Assembly (NCBI GenBank): GCA_965197005.1
Contig: OZ239982.1
Location: forward strand, 558,001-622,000
Reading direction: 5' to 3'
DNA: 64,000 nucleotides
DNA from: G965197005 sp965197005
GTDB taxonomy: Bacteria > Pseudomonadota > Gammaproteobacteria > Pseudomonadales > Oceanobacteraceae
Both the position numbers and the translations under genes were made by a program. Positions 53,584 to 63,294 of this stretch are shown one piece after another; positions within the stretch are counted from its first letter, which is position 1; every line of letters starts with the position of its first letter. Below the pieces are notes generated by a model, which ran no database searches, was not told where the DNA came from, and was given only the letters and a program-made list of their open reading frames with translations.

Positions 53584-54546
53584 ATGAGTGAACTACCTCG
53601 CCCAGAAGAGACCAGCAAAGAATGGCAACTAATTGAAAAGGCCTTATTGCAAGGGCAAGCAGAACAAAGACGCAGTCGTCGTTGGGGCATTTTTTTTAAG
53701 CTATTAACCTTTGCCTATTTGATTGCCTTATTGGTTTTGTTTAAATTGCCCTTTGAGGAATTAGATATAGATGAAATAGAAGGTAACTATGCCGCAGTTA
53801 TAGACATTAATGGTGTCATTTCTCAAAGTGAAGATGCCAATGCCAGAGCCTTAATTGCTGCTATAGAAGAGGTCTTTAAAGATACCAATGCATTGGGTTT
53901 GATTTTACGCATTAATAGTCCAGGTGGTAGTCCAGTCCAATCAGGCTATGTATTTGATGAAATTCGGCGACAAAAAGAGTTAAAGCCTAAATTTCCTGTA
54001 TATGCAGTTATTGCCGATTTAGGTGCAAGTGGTGCTTATTATATTGCCGCCGCTGCAGATGAAATATATGCCGATAAATCTAGTTTAGTTGGTTCTATTG
54101 GTGTGATTGGCTCAGGGTTTGGTTTTGTAGAGAGTATGCAAAAATTAGGCGTTGAGCGTCGGCTTTATACAGCCGGCGAGCATAAAGCATTTTTAGATCC
54201 CTTTAGTGCAGAAAAACCAGCAGAAAAAGCATTTTGGCAAAATGTACTAAAACAAACTCATCAACATTTCATTAATCAAGTTAAATTAGGCCGTAAAGGG
54301 CGTTTAAAAGAAAATGAACAGCTTTTTAGCGGCCTAATCTGGACTGGTGAGCAGGCTTTAGAGTATGGATTAATAGATGGTTTTGGTTCAGCAAAAACCA
54401 TTGCAAGAGAACAGCTTGATACTGAAAAAATGAAAAACTTTACTTACAAAAAAAATCGTTTAGAGCAAGTGTTGCAAGATTTTTCAACACGCATAGGCAC
54501 TAGCATGACTCAAAGTCTATTATCGCAACCATTAAAGTTGCAATAA
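53584..54546 (+). CDS. S49 family signal-peptide peptidase-like protease (SppA-type)
   Basis: 320 residues, the short single-domain form rather than the 600-residue SppA of E. coli. One N-terminal membrane anchor (about 37-57) places the catalytic domain in the periplasm. Clp-like serine protease motif ADLGASGAYYIAAAADEI carries the Ser nucleophile. The Lys general base of the domain is probably in AGEHKAFLDPF. It digests signal peptide remnants in the membrane. GAGAAAAAACA precedes the ATG; 43 bp after the HAD gene. Confidence 0.85.
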   Translation: MSELPRPEETSKEWQLIEKALLQGQAEQRRSRRWGIFFKLLTFAYLIALLVLFKLPFEELDIDEIEGNYAAVIDINGVISQSEDANARALIAAIEEVFKDTNALGLILRINSPGGSPVQSGYVFDEIRRQKELKPKFPVYAVIADLGASGAYYIAAAADEIYADKSSLVGSIGVIGSGFGFVESMQKLGVERRLYTAGEHKAFLDPFSAEKPAEKAFWQNVLKQTHQHFINQVKLGRKGRLKENEQLFSGLIWTGEQALEYGLIDGFGSAKTIAREQLDTEKMKNFTYKKNRLEQVLQDFSTRIGTSMTQSLLSQPLKLQ

Positions 54547-54573
54547 ATTTTGACAAATGCACAACAAATCCCT

Positions 54574-55098
54574 ATGATTGCGCCCACTATGGCTGAAGTC
54601 CTGTTACCAACAACTGTTGATGCCCTGCAAATGGTGAATGAAAACCGCAACTTACAGGGTATTATTAATTCTGCAAACTTACCAAGAGTAGCGCAATCAG
54701 TGGTTTCTATTGAGAGCCCACTGGCTGTCAGCATGACTTTTAGTAAAGAACCGCAGGGTAATCTGTTACTAACAGGACAATGTCAAATGCAAGTTAGCGT
54801 TCTTTGTGAGCGTTGCCTTGAAGTGATGCAAATTCAACTTGCAAACCAGTTTGCTTTTGCTTTGGTTTTTGCAGATGAACAGGCAAAAAATCTAAGTAAA
54901 GAATTAGAGCCTGTTTTGTTAGATGGTTTTGCACAGCTTAATTTATACGAACTGCTCGAAGATGAAGCGCTGCTTTGTTTACCTGCTGTTCCCAAACATG
55001 AAAATGAAGACTGCTCAAATGCGCTGGTAGCACTTAAACAAACTGCAACAGAGCTGAAAAAAGAGAATCCATTTTCAGTATTAAGTCAACTTAAATAA
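54574..55098 (+). CDS. yceD: YceD/DUF177 protein, 23S rRNA accumulation factor
   Basis: 174 residues from the ATG at 54574 (MIAPTMAEVL); a TTG at 54550 would give 182. Neither start has a clear ribosome-binding site, so the N-terminus is uncertain. The family core ITGQCQMQVSVLCERCLEVM-like region (LTGQCQMQVSVLCERCLEVM) has the CERCL metal-like motif. Family members aid 23S rRNA accumulation and sit upstream of rpmF, as here. It is separated from rpmF by 29 bp. Confidence 0.88.
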   Translation: MIAPTMAEVLLPTTVDALQMVNENRNLQGIINSANLPRVAQSVVSIESPLAVSMTFSKEPQGNLLLTGQCQMQVSVLCERCLEVMQIQLANQFAFALVFADEQAKNLSKELEPVLLDGFAQLNLYELLEDEALLCLPAVPKHENEDCSNALVALKQTATELKKENPFSVLSQLK

Positions 55099-55127
55099 TT
55101 TAATCAACCTTAAAAAAGGAGCGCGCA

Positions 55128-55307
55128 ATGGCGGTTCAAAAAAGTAAAGTAACAAGATCTAGACGTGGTATGCGCCGTTCACATGATGCGCTAAGCACAG
55201 CCACTTTATCTACAGACCAAACCACAGGCGAATTACATCGTCGTCATCAAGTAAGTGCTGATGGCTTTTATCGTGGTAAAAAAGTGGTAGAAAGCAAAAA
55301 CGCCTAA
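55128..55307 (+). CDS. rpmF: 50S ribosomal protein L32
   Basis: 59 residues, MAVQKSKVTRSRRGMRRSHD at the start and DGFYRGKKVVESKNA at the end. It lacks the four-Cys zinc ribbon seen in Gram-positive L32, as in other gammaproteobacteria. AAAAAGGAGCGCGCA precedes the ATG. In E. coli it also heads the fatty-acid gene group; here plsX starts 3 bp after its stop. Confidence 0.97.
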   Translation: MAVQKSKVTRSRRGMRRSHDALSTATLSTDQTTGELHRRHQVSADGFYRGKKVVESKNA

Positions 55308-55309
55308 AT

Positions 55310-56272
55310 ATGCAGATATTAGGTATTGACGCAATGGGTGGGGACTTAGGTTCCCACGTTGTGTTTAAGGGGCTTAAAAAAGTACTAAAACAGCACCCAA
55401 CAATTCATTTTAATATCTATTTAACCGCCGCAGAAAAGCACACCGCAGAACAGATTCTTAAACCCCATCATCAACAAATTAGCCTAATAGAATGTGAGCA
55501 ATCTATTCACATGACAGATAAGGCAATCAAACTGCTACATGATAAGCAAAACAGCACTTTAGCCTGCGCCTTACAAGCACTTAAAAAACAGCAAATTGCT
55601 GGTGTGTTTTCTATGGCAAATACAGGTGCGATGGTGGTTTTAGCAAAACAAATTTTAGGGCTGTTTCCCAATCTTAAAAGACCTGCTTTAGCGGCTCAAC
55701 TGCCGACTGCAAATAAACCGCTATGGGCACTAGATTTAGGTGCAAATACACAAACCAGTGTACAACAGCTATGTGAGTTTGCTTATTTAGGTGTGGCATG
55801 GCAGCGTATTTGTGGTATTAAAAACCCCCAACTTGCTTTGCTAAATATAGCCAGCGAGCCTGATAAAGGACCGCCTCAGATTAAAAAGGCAGCAAAACAA
55901 CTTCAACAAAGCATAAAAAATTTATTTGCAGGTTACTGTGAGGCGGATCAATTATGGCAAGGTTATTATGATATTTTAATTAGTGATGGCTTTTCTGGTA
56001 ATATTGCGCTAAAAAGTGCTGAAGGCATGCAACGTCTATTAAAAACAAAAAGCCAGAATAAAAACCAATATAATACAGAAGAGCTAAACACACATGCAGC
56101 CGCATTATTACTAGGTGTGCAAGGACTGGTTGTCAAATCACACGGTGCTAGTAATGAACAAAATATAAGCATCGCATTAGACTATTTTGTTAAACAAGCA
56201 GCGGGATTTAATGTAAAGATTTTTATCCATGAATATATTTGCTTGCAAAAAAATCAAGACTCGCTAACCTAG
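55310..56272 (+). CDS. plsX: Phosphate acyltransferase PlsX
   Basis: 320 residues. Converts acyl-ACP to acyl-phosphate for the PlsY route to lysophosphatidic acid. N-terminal ILGIDAMGGDLGSHVVFKG and DGFSGNIALKSAEGM are family signatures. Somewhat shorter than the 340-350 residues usual elsewhere. The next gene is fabD; the usual fabH is missing from this position. Confidence 0.93.
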   Translation: MQILGIDAMGGDLGSHVVFKGLKKVLKQHPTIHFNIYLTAAEKHTAEQILKPHHQQISLIECEQSIHMTDKAIKLLHDKQNSTLACALQALKKQQIAGVFSMANTGAMVVLAKQILGLFPNLKRPALAAQLPTANKPLWALDLGANTQTSVQQLCEFAYLGVAWQRICGIKNPQLALLNIASEPDKGPPQIKKAAKQLQQSIKNLFAGYCEADQLWQGYYDILISDGFSGNIALKSAEGMQRLLKTKSQNKNQYNTEELNTHAAALLLGVQGLVVKSHGASNEQNISIALDYFVKQAAGFNVKIFIHEYICLQKNQDSLT

Positions 56273-56308
56273 CCGAATTATTTTAATAAAAAACGTGAAT
56301 AAAACTTT

Positions 56309-57259
56309 ATGACCCAAATTATGATGCTTTTTCCAGGACAAGGCTCACAGCATAACAACATGCTGATGGACTTTATTCCTGATTATCCTGTGGTCAAACA
56401 AACTTTTGAAGAAAGTGCAGATGCCATAGGTATTGATTTAATCAAATTAATCAGCAATGCCGATAGCAGTGACTTAAACCTAACTTACAATACCCAACCA
56501 GCCTTATTAACTGCCAGCATAGCTATTTGGCGTTTATTACAGCAGCAATTAGGCACATTTAAGCCAGCAGTTGCCGCAGGGCATTCGTTAGGAGAATACA
56601 GTGCGCTATGTGCCAGCGGTGCGATTGAGTTTAGCCAAGCCGTTAAACTGGTTAGGCAACGTGGCGAGATAATGGATAATGCCGTACCAGCAGGTACAGG
56701 AGGTATGGTTGCCGTATTAGGGTTAAGCCTAGAGCAAGCCAATGCACTTTGCACTGACATAAAAATGACACATTCAGAGGTTACCATAGAACCTGCAAAT
56801 ATTAACGCACCGGGGCAGATTGTTATTGCCGGTTGCGCTAAGGGGTTAGACATACTATTAGAAAGAGCCAAAGAAGCAGGAGCTAAGCGGGCACTGAAAT
56901 TAAATGTCAGTGGACCTTTTCATTCAAGTTTAATGCAAGCTCCTAGTATCGCTTTTAGTCAATTACTCAATACAATAAATTGGCTTAAACCTGATTTTCC
57001 TGTTATTCATAATGCCAACAACCAAGTGGCACAAACACAAAACATAGCAGAGCAACTCAGCAAGCAACTCTATAGCCCTGTAAATTGGATAGCCAATTTT
57101 GAACACTGCTGCCAATTTGCCCAAAGTGCCTTAGAGGTGGGTTCTGAAAAAGTATTAACAGGTTTAAACAAACGCATTAACAAACAAATTATGACTTTAA
57201 ATACAGGCACTAAAGCACAATTTTTGCAAACCCTACAGCAACTAGAGGAAATTCTATGA
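56309..57259 (+). CDS. fabD: Malonyl-CoA:ACP transacylase
   Basis: 316 residues. Transfers malonyl from CoA to ACP to supply fatty-acid elongation. Active-site GHSLGEYSAL carries the catalytic Ser, and the N-terminal FPGQGSQHNNML forms the oxyanion hole; the malonyl-binding Arg is in VRQRGEIMDNAVP. The stop overlaps the fabG ATG, so the pair is translated together. Confidence 0.96.
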   Translation: MTQIMMLFPGQGSQHNNMLMDFIPDYPVVKQTFEESADAIGIDLIKLISNADSSDLNLTYNTQPALLTASIAIWRLLQQQLGTFKPAVAAGHSLGEYSALCASGAIEFSQAVKLVRQRGEIMDNAVPAGTGGMVAVLGLSLEQANALCTDIKMTHSEVTIEPANINAPGQIVIAGCAKGLDILLERAKEAGAKRALKLNVSGPFHSSLMQAPSIAFSQLLNTINWLKPDFPVIHNANNQVAQTQNIAEQLSKQLYSPVNWIANFEHCCQFAQSALEVGSEKVLTGLNKRINKQIMTLNTGTKAQFLQTLQQLEEIL

Positions 57260-57993
57260 GTAAAGGCTTAGCGCTAGTAACTGGCGCCTCAAGAGGCATT
57301 GGTAAAAGTATTGCCCACGCACTATCACAGGCAGGCTATCAGGTTGTAGGAACAGCCACCTCTGAAGATGGAGCAGCTGCTATCCAACGTGATTTACAGA
57401 CGCTTTCTGCCACTAATGATGGGATTTGCCTAGATATTAGCGATACACAACAAAGCCAAGAAGTGCTTCAAAAGTTATTACAAGAAAAAGGTGTACCAGT
57501 GGTGTTAGTTAATAACGCAGGTATTACCAAAGATAATCTGCTATTAAGAATGAACGAAGACGACTGGCAAGCGGTAATTAATACCAACTTAACGGGCGTA
57601 TTTCGGGTTTGCAAACAGTTATGTAAAGCCATGATTAAGCAAAAAACAGGCAGCATTATCAACATCAGCTCTATTATTGGAGCAACCGGCAATTCAGGAC
57701 AAAGCAATTATTCTGCAGCCAAAGCAGGTCTTGAAGGATTTAGTCGCTCTTTAGCGCAAGAAGTAGCTGGTCGAGGTATTCGGGTTAATTGTATTGCCCC
57801 TGGTTTTATTCAAACCGATATGACCGACCTTTTACCTGATGCACAAAAACAGCAGATTCTAAATTCGATTCCAGCAAAACGCTTTGGTCAGCCAGAAGAC
57901 ATCGCTAAAGCGGTCGTATTTTTAGCTGACGAAGGTTCAACATACATTAACGGTCAAACTTTGCATGTCAATGGTGGCATGAATATGGGTTAA
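57256..57993 (+). CDS. fabG: 3-oxoacyl-ACP reductase
   Basis: 245 residues, classical SDR. NADPH site TGASRGIGKSIA, NNAG at NNAGITKDNLLLRM, catalytic Ser in INISSIIG and Tyr/Lys in YSAAKAG. It performs the first reduction of each fatty-acid cycle. Context with fabD and acpP makes FabG certain. Overlaps fabD by four bases. Confidence 0.97.
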   Translation: MSKGLALVTGASRGIGKSIAHALSQAGYQVVGTATSEDGAAAIQRDLQTLSATNDGICLDISDTQQSQEVLQKLLQEKGVPVVLVNNAGITKDNLLLRMNEDDWQAVINTNLTGVFRVCKQLCKAMIKQKTGSIINISSIIGATGNSGQSNYSAAKAGLEGFSRSLAQEVAGRGIRVNCIAPGFIQTDMTDLLPDAQKQQILNSIPAKRFGQPEDIAKAVVFLADEGSTYINGQTLHVNGGMNMG

Positions 57994-58035
57994 GCCGTAT
58001 AATTACATTCACTCCCAACACAGTAGGAAAAAAAT

Positions 58036-58269
58036 ATGAGTAATATTGAAGAATGCGTAAAAAAAATAGTTTGTGAACAACTCAGTGTAAAAGAAGAAGA
58101 TGTAAAGCCAGCTTCTTCTTTTGTTGATGATTTAGGTGCAGACTCCTTAGATACCGTTGAACTGGTTATGGCATTAGAAGAAGAATTTGAAACTGAAATT
58201 CCTGATGAAGATGCAGAAAAGCTAACCACCGTACAAGAAGCTATTGATTATATCGTTGCTAATCTATAG
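58036..58269 (+). CDS. acpP: Acyl carrier protein
   Basis: 77 residues, strongly acidic. The phosphopantetheine attachment Ser lies in GADSLDTVELVMALEEEF. Carries growing acyl chains between Fab enzymes and to PlsX. TAGGAAAAAAAT precedes the ATG; 42 bp after fabG. A strong terminator follows, closing the rpmF-acpP group. Confidence 0.97.
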   Translation: MSNIEECVKKIVCEQLSVKEEDVKPASSFVDDLGADSLDTVELVMALEEEFETEIPDEDAEKLTTVQEAIDYIVANL

Positions 58270-58284
58270 TACCCTGTAAACTCA

Positions 58285-58326
58285 AAACTAACCGTAATCT
58301 ATGGTTTCGGTTAGTTTAATTTTTTA
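58285..58326 (+). terminator. Intrinsic terminator after acpP
   Basis: AAACTAACCG/CGGTTAGTTT, a 10-bp stem with a 13-nt loop, followed by AATTTTTTATTTT. The following 200 bp up to the chemoreceptor gene are AT-rich with nothing recognised. Confidence 0.8.
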
Positions 58327-58545
58327 TTTTATAAAAAATTATAAATAAAAATATAATTATTGAATTTTGATTCATGTATTTTGTTTTTTAATTCAATGTA
58401 AAATCATCAAGTTTCCATATGATCGTCTTACTTATCTTCCTTTTTTAGTTATCGATACTATTTTTACAATTGCATTTTATTTTTAGAAAAAATTTTAAAA
58501 ATCAAAATTTCGTTATATTAAAACTAAGCTAGGAAATATTCACTT

Positions 58546-60473
58546 ATGCGCAACTTATCTTTAACTTCAAAATTACTCTTAAGTACCCTCATTCCAATAT
58601 TAATTACATTTTTTATTTTAATATTAAGCGCAAGTTATAATATTAAAAGCATTTTAGAGCCATTTGTTATGATATCTGGTTTAAAACAAATTGAAAGTAG
58701 AGCAGGAAAAATATCGGCAACCATTGCCAAATACCAATCTTATCTCAATGGTATGGCTAGTGATAGTCAATTGGTGGCTTTTGATAAAGCGGATGAATAT
58801 CAAAATTGGCTTACAGTAGAATTTAAGAAATTTAAAAAAATTTAGGGATAGATAATTTTTTTTGGATTAACTCTCATAGACAAATTAGCTTTGCTAAACC
58901 TTATGCAGATCAAGATATAAATAATGAAGCAGGCGTTAAATCACTTTTAGAGCAAAAAATCAGCACGTATGTTAGTCAACCAAGACTGTTTTATAATCAG
59001 CAAAAGCCGATAGTTATTCTTGCTCAGAATGTTTATGTGGAAGATCAATTTCTTGGTATATTAGGAATCTTTTTAGAGCTTAATAAATTAACAGCCACTG
59101 TAGATGAAGTCAGTTTAGGGGAAAATAGCTATGGTTGGTTAATTGATGGTACAGGGCTGATTATAAAACACCCAAATAAAAAAGTAGAAATGAGAGTTAA
59201 TGTCAAAAAAGCAGATAGCCATGGATTTAATGGATTACAACAGCATGCCAAGGCAATTTTAAGTGGTCATGCGGGTAATGGCACATCACATAATGCCAGA
59301 GGTATGGAGGTAAGTATTATTTGGGCACCTATCTCTAACTCTCCTAACTGGGTGTTAAGTGTTGCTGTACCAACGAAGGTGCTTAATAGTCATGTGAGTG
59401 AGGTTATTATTTCCTTAATGTGGATTATAGGTGTTTCATTGCTGATTATTATTGTTATTTTAGTATTATCTCTTAAAATTTACCTTTCACCTATCGGTAA
59501 TACTGTTGCTATGTTAAAAGAAATTGCAGAAGGAGAAGCAGATTTAACTCAGCAACTGTGTGTAAAATCTCATGATGAGCTTGGTGATTTAAGTAAATAT
59601 TTTAATCAGTTTATAGGGCGAATACATAAACTGGTTTCTCAAGTAACAAACACAACAGATAAGTTAGGAGAAAACTCTACACAAATTCATCAAGCGAGTC
59701 ATCAAATGACAACAGATATGGATAATCAACAAAATGAAATAGATCAAATTGCGGCCGCAATGAATGAACTTACTTGTACAGTTGCAGATGTTGCAACTCA
59801 TGCAAAAACAGCTTTTAATTCTGCCATAACAGGGCGAGAAGAAGCCAATGAAGGTAAACAAAAAGTAGATCAAGTGGTATTGGTCATGAATAGTCAATCT
59901 GACTTGATTAATAAAACGGCTCAGCAAATTAACCAGCTTGAAGAATCAGGAAACCAAATTAGCGATGTAATGAGTGTCATTACATCTATTACGGAACAAA
60001 TTAATTTATTAGCTTTAAATGCAGCTATTGAAGCTGCTAGAGCAGGAGAGGCGGGGCGAGGTTTTGCTGTGGTGGCTGATGAAGTGCGTAATTTAGCAGT
60101 AAAAACACATGATTCTACAAATGAAATTCAACAGACGGTAGAAGGGTTGCTGAGTGAAATCACTAATGCAGTGCAGCTTATGCATGAAACCAGCTCACAA
60201 ACAGAACAAACAGTTATTAAAGTGCAAGAAACCTCAGTTTCATTGGACACCATTAATCATGCTATTAGTTCAGTAGAAGAGGTGAATACACAAATTGCTA
60301 ATGCAACTGAAGAGCAAAAGAGTACTGTTGAGGAGTTAAATAAAAATTTAATTCGAATTGTGGAATTAAGTAAAAATACAATCACATCTGCTTCAAAAGT
60401 AGAGCAAGATGGCATAGAGCTTGGAGTAAGCACGCAATCTTTACAAGCGCTAGTTGCTAAATTTAAAGTCTAA
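58546..60473 (+). pseudogene. Methyl-accepting chemotaxis protein, interrupted by a frameshift at an A7 tract
   Basis: The 5' frame (58546-58845) encodes a membrane helix (about residues 10-32) and the start of a periplasmic sensor, then meets TAG. The sequence then continues in the -1 frame without a start codon through LGIDNFFWINSHRQISFAK and onwards to 60473. It covers a Cache-like sensor (VDEVSLGENSYGWLIDGTG), a second membrane helix near 59410, a HAMP segment and the signalling hairpin (EAARAGEAGRGFAVVADEVR). Inserting one A into AAAAAAA at 58834-58840 restores a single protein of about 642 residues. The A7 run is also a perfect -1 slippery site. It may be a sequencing error, a phase-variable gene, a recoded gene or a true pseudogene. 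No CheR-binding C-terminal pentapeptide is present. Confidence 0.75.
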
Positions 60474-60476
60474 TTA

Positions 60477-61997
60477 TTAAAACTCATTAGTAATTTTTAG
60501 CATGGCTTGTAACGTATTTTTACGTTGCAAACTGATGTTAGATTGTTGGCTTACATAGCTTAGATTAAAGCTAGGAGCAAAGCCTCGCCAGTTCCAATTA
60601 CGTTTCAGCACTCCAAAGCTTATATTGGAGCTCATATCTTGTCTTGTTTTTTCAAAGTAGGCATCTTCTGCAAGGTAGCGTTTTTGGCTTAAACCTATAT
60701 TGGCATCAAAACTTAAAGCTTGAAATTCTATGGGCAAGCGTATGGCGTAATCTATACCCACTTGGCGGTATTCATCTAAGCTCTGCTGCGCTTGGTTGCC
60801 ACTAAAATTCAGGCTTAGGCTGTGGGTAGTACGCCCTGCTACCGTATGAGAAACCCCAAGATAAGAAGACATCTGCATAGCATCTAAAAAATCGCGTTTG
60901 CTTTGATAACGTAATTTTTGCAAACCGATACCACCAAAATATAAAGTGCTATTACTAAATTGATGGCTTAGGCTTAAATCCGCCACTTCACCTTTGTATA
61001 GCAATTCATACTGATAACTTGCAATATGCCCACCTAAACCAAGTTGAATGCGAGTACTGTTAAAGCGAATACTTCTACCTGTGGTGAGTTTTATATAACT
61101 GTTATCTAGTTCATAGCCTTTATAATCGTTATGGTCAAGAGTGCCTTTTACAAACCATTGCAGCTTAGAGCCAAAACGCCGCTCACCCCAAAGGGATAAG
61201 TTTGCACCTATACCTGACTGCGCTTGAGTATCTTTAGAGTAAACGTATTCAACGCCATCTTTGCTATAGCCTTTCTCTGAGGTGCCGTTATTAATATTGG
61301 TGCTGGGTATCATGGCAATGCTTATCCCCCAAGAAGTACGCTGCTGAGCAATATGCTGTAAATATTGGCGGACTGTTTGTTGTACCTCAGGGGGTAGATT
61401 TAAACTGAGCACTAAGCGGAACTGATATTCTGCTGCGCCCATAGCCCCATCTGCAAACAGCATGCGCGCCAATTCATAACGTGGTCTTACCAACTGGCTA
61501 TTTATTTCTAACATTTTACGGTAAGCATCAATGGCCTTCTGGTATTCGTTAAGTTGTTCGTTAATTTGCCCTGATAAAAATAACAAATGCAAAGAACTGG
61601 GGGTATCGGTAAGCATCAGACTGGCTAATTTACGTGCAGCTCGCCATTTTTGATGTTTCATTAGGGTTAAAAGCGGAGCTAAAGGGTCGTTTGTATCTTC
61701 CACCATCACTATGGGATTAGGTGTCATTTGCTCCAAACTGGGCATATTAAGCTCAATGGGCGGACGGCTTTCTGGTGTTTTTGGCAAACTTGGACGGTGC
61801 AGCTCTTTGACAGTCTCAGCCTGTAGGCCTGAAGCCGCCAATAAGCACAAAGCCAGCCCTGCTAATTTGCTGAAGATAGCCCAGCAGATACGGTGTATTA
61901 GGTTGAGTGAACCGCAATATGTACGCTGGCAGTGAGTTATCGAGCACTTGGCTAGAGGTAGCCTACAGAAATTAGCTTTGCTTAAAGTGACTATCAT
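60477..61997 (-). CDS. Surface lipoprotein assembly modulator (Slam, DUF560)
   Basis: 506 residues if the ATG at 61997 is used. The frame extends to 62042, but its first codons fall inside the terminator hairpin of the upstream gene, so the longer start is unlikely. A hydrophobic signal-like segment (LAGLALCLLAASGLQA) precedes the mature part; the true start could be a non-ATG codon just before it. N-terminal TPR region at about 100-210 (EYQKAIDAYRKMLEINSQL), then a C-terminal 14-strand outer-membrane barrel ending in Phe. Slams carry specific TbpB-like lipoproteins or hemophores to the cell surface. Its likely client is the adjacent lipoprotein. Confidence 0.85.
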   Translation of the reverse strand: MIVTLSKANFCRLPLAKCSITHCQRTYCGSLNLIHRICWAIFSKLAGLALCLLAASGLQAETVKELHRPSLPKTPESRPPIELNMPSLEQMTPNPIVMVEDTNDPLAPLLTLMKHQKWRAARKLASLMLTDTPSSLHLLFLSGQINEQLNEYQKAIDAYRKMLEINSQLVRPRYELARMLFADGAMGAAEYQFRLVLSLNLPPEVQQTVRQYLQHIAQQRTSWGISIAMIPSTNINNGTSEKGYSKDGVEYVYSKDTQAQSGIGANLSLWGERRFGSKLQWFVKGTLDHNDYKGYELDNSYIKLTTGRSIRFNSTRIQLGLGGHIASYQYELLYKGEVADLSLSHQFSNSTLYFGGIGLQKLRYQSKRDFLDAMQMSSYLGVSHTVAGRTTHSLSLNFSGNQAQQSLDEYRQVGIDYAIRLPIEFQALSFDANIGLSQKRYLAEDAYFEKTRQDMSSNISFGVLKRNWNWRGFAPSFNLSYVSQQSNISLQRKNTLQAMLKITNEF

Positions 61998-62025
61998 AAG
62001 GTTTGAGTACATTGAAAAAAGGGAT

Positions 62026-62055
62026 AAAAAAGGCTGGCGCACTACCAGCCTTTTT
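62026..62055 (-). terminator. Strong hairpin between lipoprotein gene and Slam gene
   Basis: AAAAAGGCTGG/CCAGCCTTTTT, 11-bp stem, 7-nt loop, flanked by A/T runs on both sides. 17 bp after the lipoprotein stop on the minus strand; read-through or a separate promoter is needed for the Slam gene. Confidence 0.85.
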
Positions 62056-62071
62056 ACTAGGAGTTAGTTGT

Positions 62072-63271
62072 TTATTTACGTTTAGCGCCAAAACCACCTA
62101 TATAGGTTTTACCGCCACCACCAAGACCAAAAGTACCGCCTACTTCGGCAGCTTTATCGCCATAAAAGCGACCATCTAAGCGACCTCCCTTTTTAGGATT
62201 TTTAAGCTCTGGGTGAAGAGGCGCGGTGAGATCTGTTGCACTAAACTTACTTTCACCTGCGTTAAATGTTGCACTTGCTGTTAAGGTAAGAGACGGTGCT
62301 GCTACGCCATCTTTAAGTGTGTACGCCGGAGACGAAGCATTAGTATACTCGCGTTCATACTTTTTGGGATTTGTACTTGCAAAATCTACTTTACGTTTAG
62401 CAAAGTTGACATCCACTCTAACATCAGACGTAACATCGTAAACTTTTGAATCAGTTTGATACATTCCAATAGAATAACCGTTATAGGTGGCTTTGCCATT
62501 TGTTGGTAATTGTGCTTGGGTTGTCACTAAGCCAATACTTTGAAAGCCATTTTGTGCTCTAGTTGCATTAGGTTGAGTTAAGCGACCAAAGGTTTGATAG
62601 TTCCAGCCTGCCACCGCTGGATCACGCCAGATATATTCATTATTTGTATTAGTATAAATACCCGCTTTATCTGCATCGCCAGACTTAATGCCTGCATCTT
62701 GCACTATGTAACCGTCAACTCGACTAGTATTAAGCGTATTTAAGTCTGCTTGGGTTTTAGGGTTAAATAATTTATACGGTTCTGTATTAGCTAAATTGTT
62801 TTCTAATTTATCAGCAAAAAAATCAAATGGTTTTACATGACCCATAAGTATTGAAACTAACTTACCATTTTCATACTTAGCACTTAAAAAGCCTGATTTT
62901 TTCTTATTTCCATTATCATAGGCAGTATATTTGAGACCATCATATATTCTGACAATCGGTGCATCCGCTATTACGTGGTTAATACCCGTTTGCAAAAAAC
63001 TACCAGCTGCTGGTGCAGGTAAATTTAATGCCTCAAGTTCTGGTGTGGTATCTGCCTCACCACCTGCATTCTCGCCAGTAGCAGGGTCATTGGGCTTAAT
63101 TGGTGGTGCTTCTTCCTTTGTCACTTCTTCTGTAGGGGGTGGTGGGGTAGTACCACTGGGTTTGCTTGGGCTGCTAACACATGCACCGAGTGCACCTGCT
63201 AAAATCAGAGTTGAAATAAGCCGAGTATAGCACTTAAGTTCGGTTGGTTGCTGGTTTGTAAAGAGTTTCAT
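62072..63271 (-). CDS. TbpB/hemophilin-like surface lipoprotein, Slam client
   Basis: 399 residues. Lipobox AGALGAC gives Cys31 as the acylation site, followed by a Pro/Thr/Glu-rich linker (about 32-75). The C-terminal half is a Gly-rich beta-barrel of the TbpB_B_D type ending FGLGGGGKTYIGGFGAKRK. Related proteins bind transferrin, haemoglobin/haem or factor H. Hemophilins bind haem with a similar barrel, and the sequence does not distinguish these. Here the protein is lipidated, unlike the soluble hemophilin HphA as I recall it. The unusually long n-region (MKLFTNQQPTELKC) precedes the hydrophobic core. Flanked by a TonB receptor upstream and Slam downstream. Confidence 0.8.
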   Translation of the reverse strand: MKLFTNQQPTELKCYTRLISTLILAGALGACVSSPSKPSGTTPPPPTEEVTKEEAPPIKPNDPATGENAGGEADTTPELEALNLPAPAAGSFLQTGINHVIADAPIVRIYDGLKYTAYDNGNKKKSGFLSAKYENGKLVSILMGHVKPFDFFADKLENNLANTEPYKLFNPKTQADLNTLNTSRVDGYIVQDAGIKSGDADKAGIYTNTNNEYIWRDPAVAGWNYQTFGRLTQPNATRAQNGFQSIGLVTTQAQLPTNGKATYNGYSIGMYQTDSKVYDVTSDVRVDVNFAKRKVDFASTNPKKYEREYTNASSPAYTLKDGVAAPSLTLTASATFNAGESKFSATDLTAPLHPELKNPKKGGRLDGRFYGDKAAEVGGTFGLGGGGKTYIGGFGAKRK

Positions 63272-63294
63272 ATGCTTCTCCGTTGGTTAAAATA

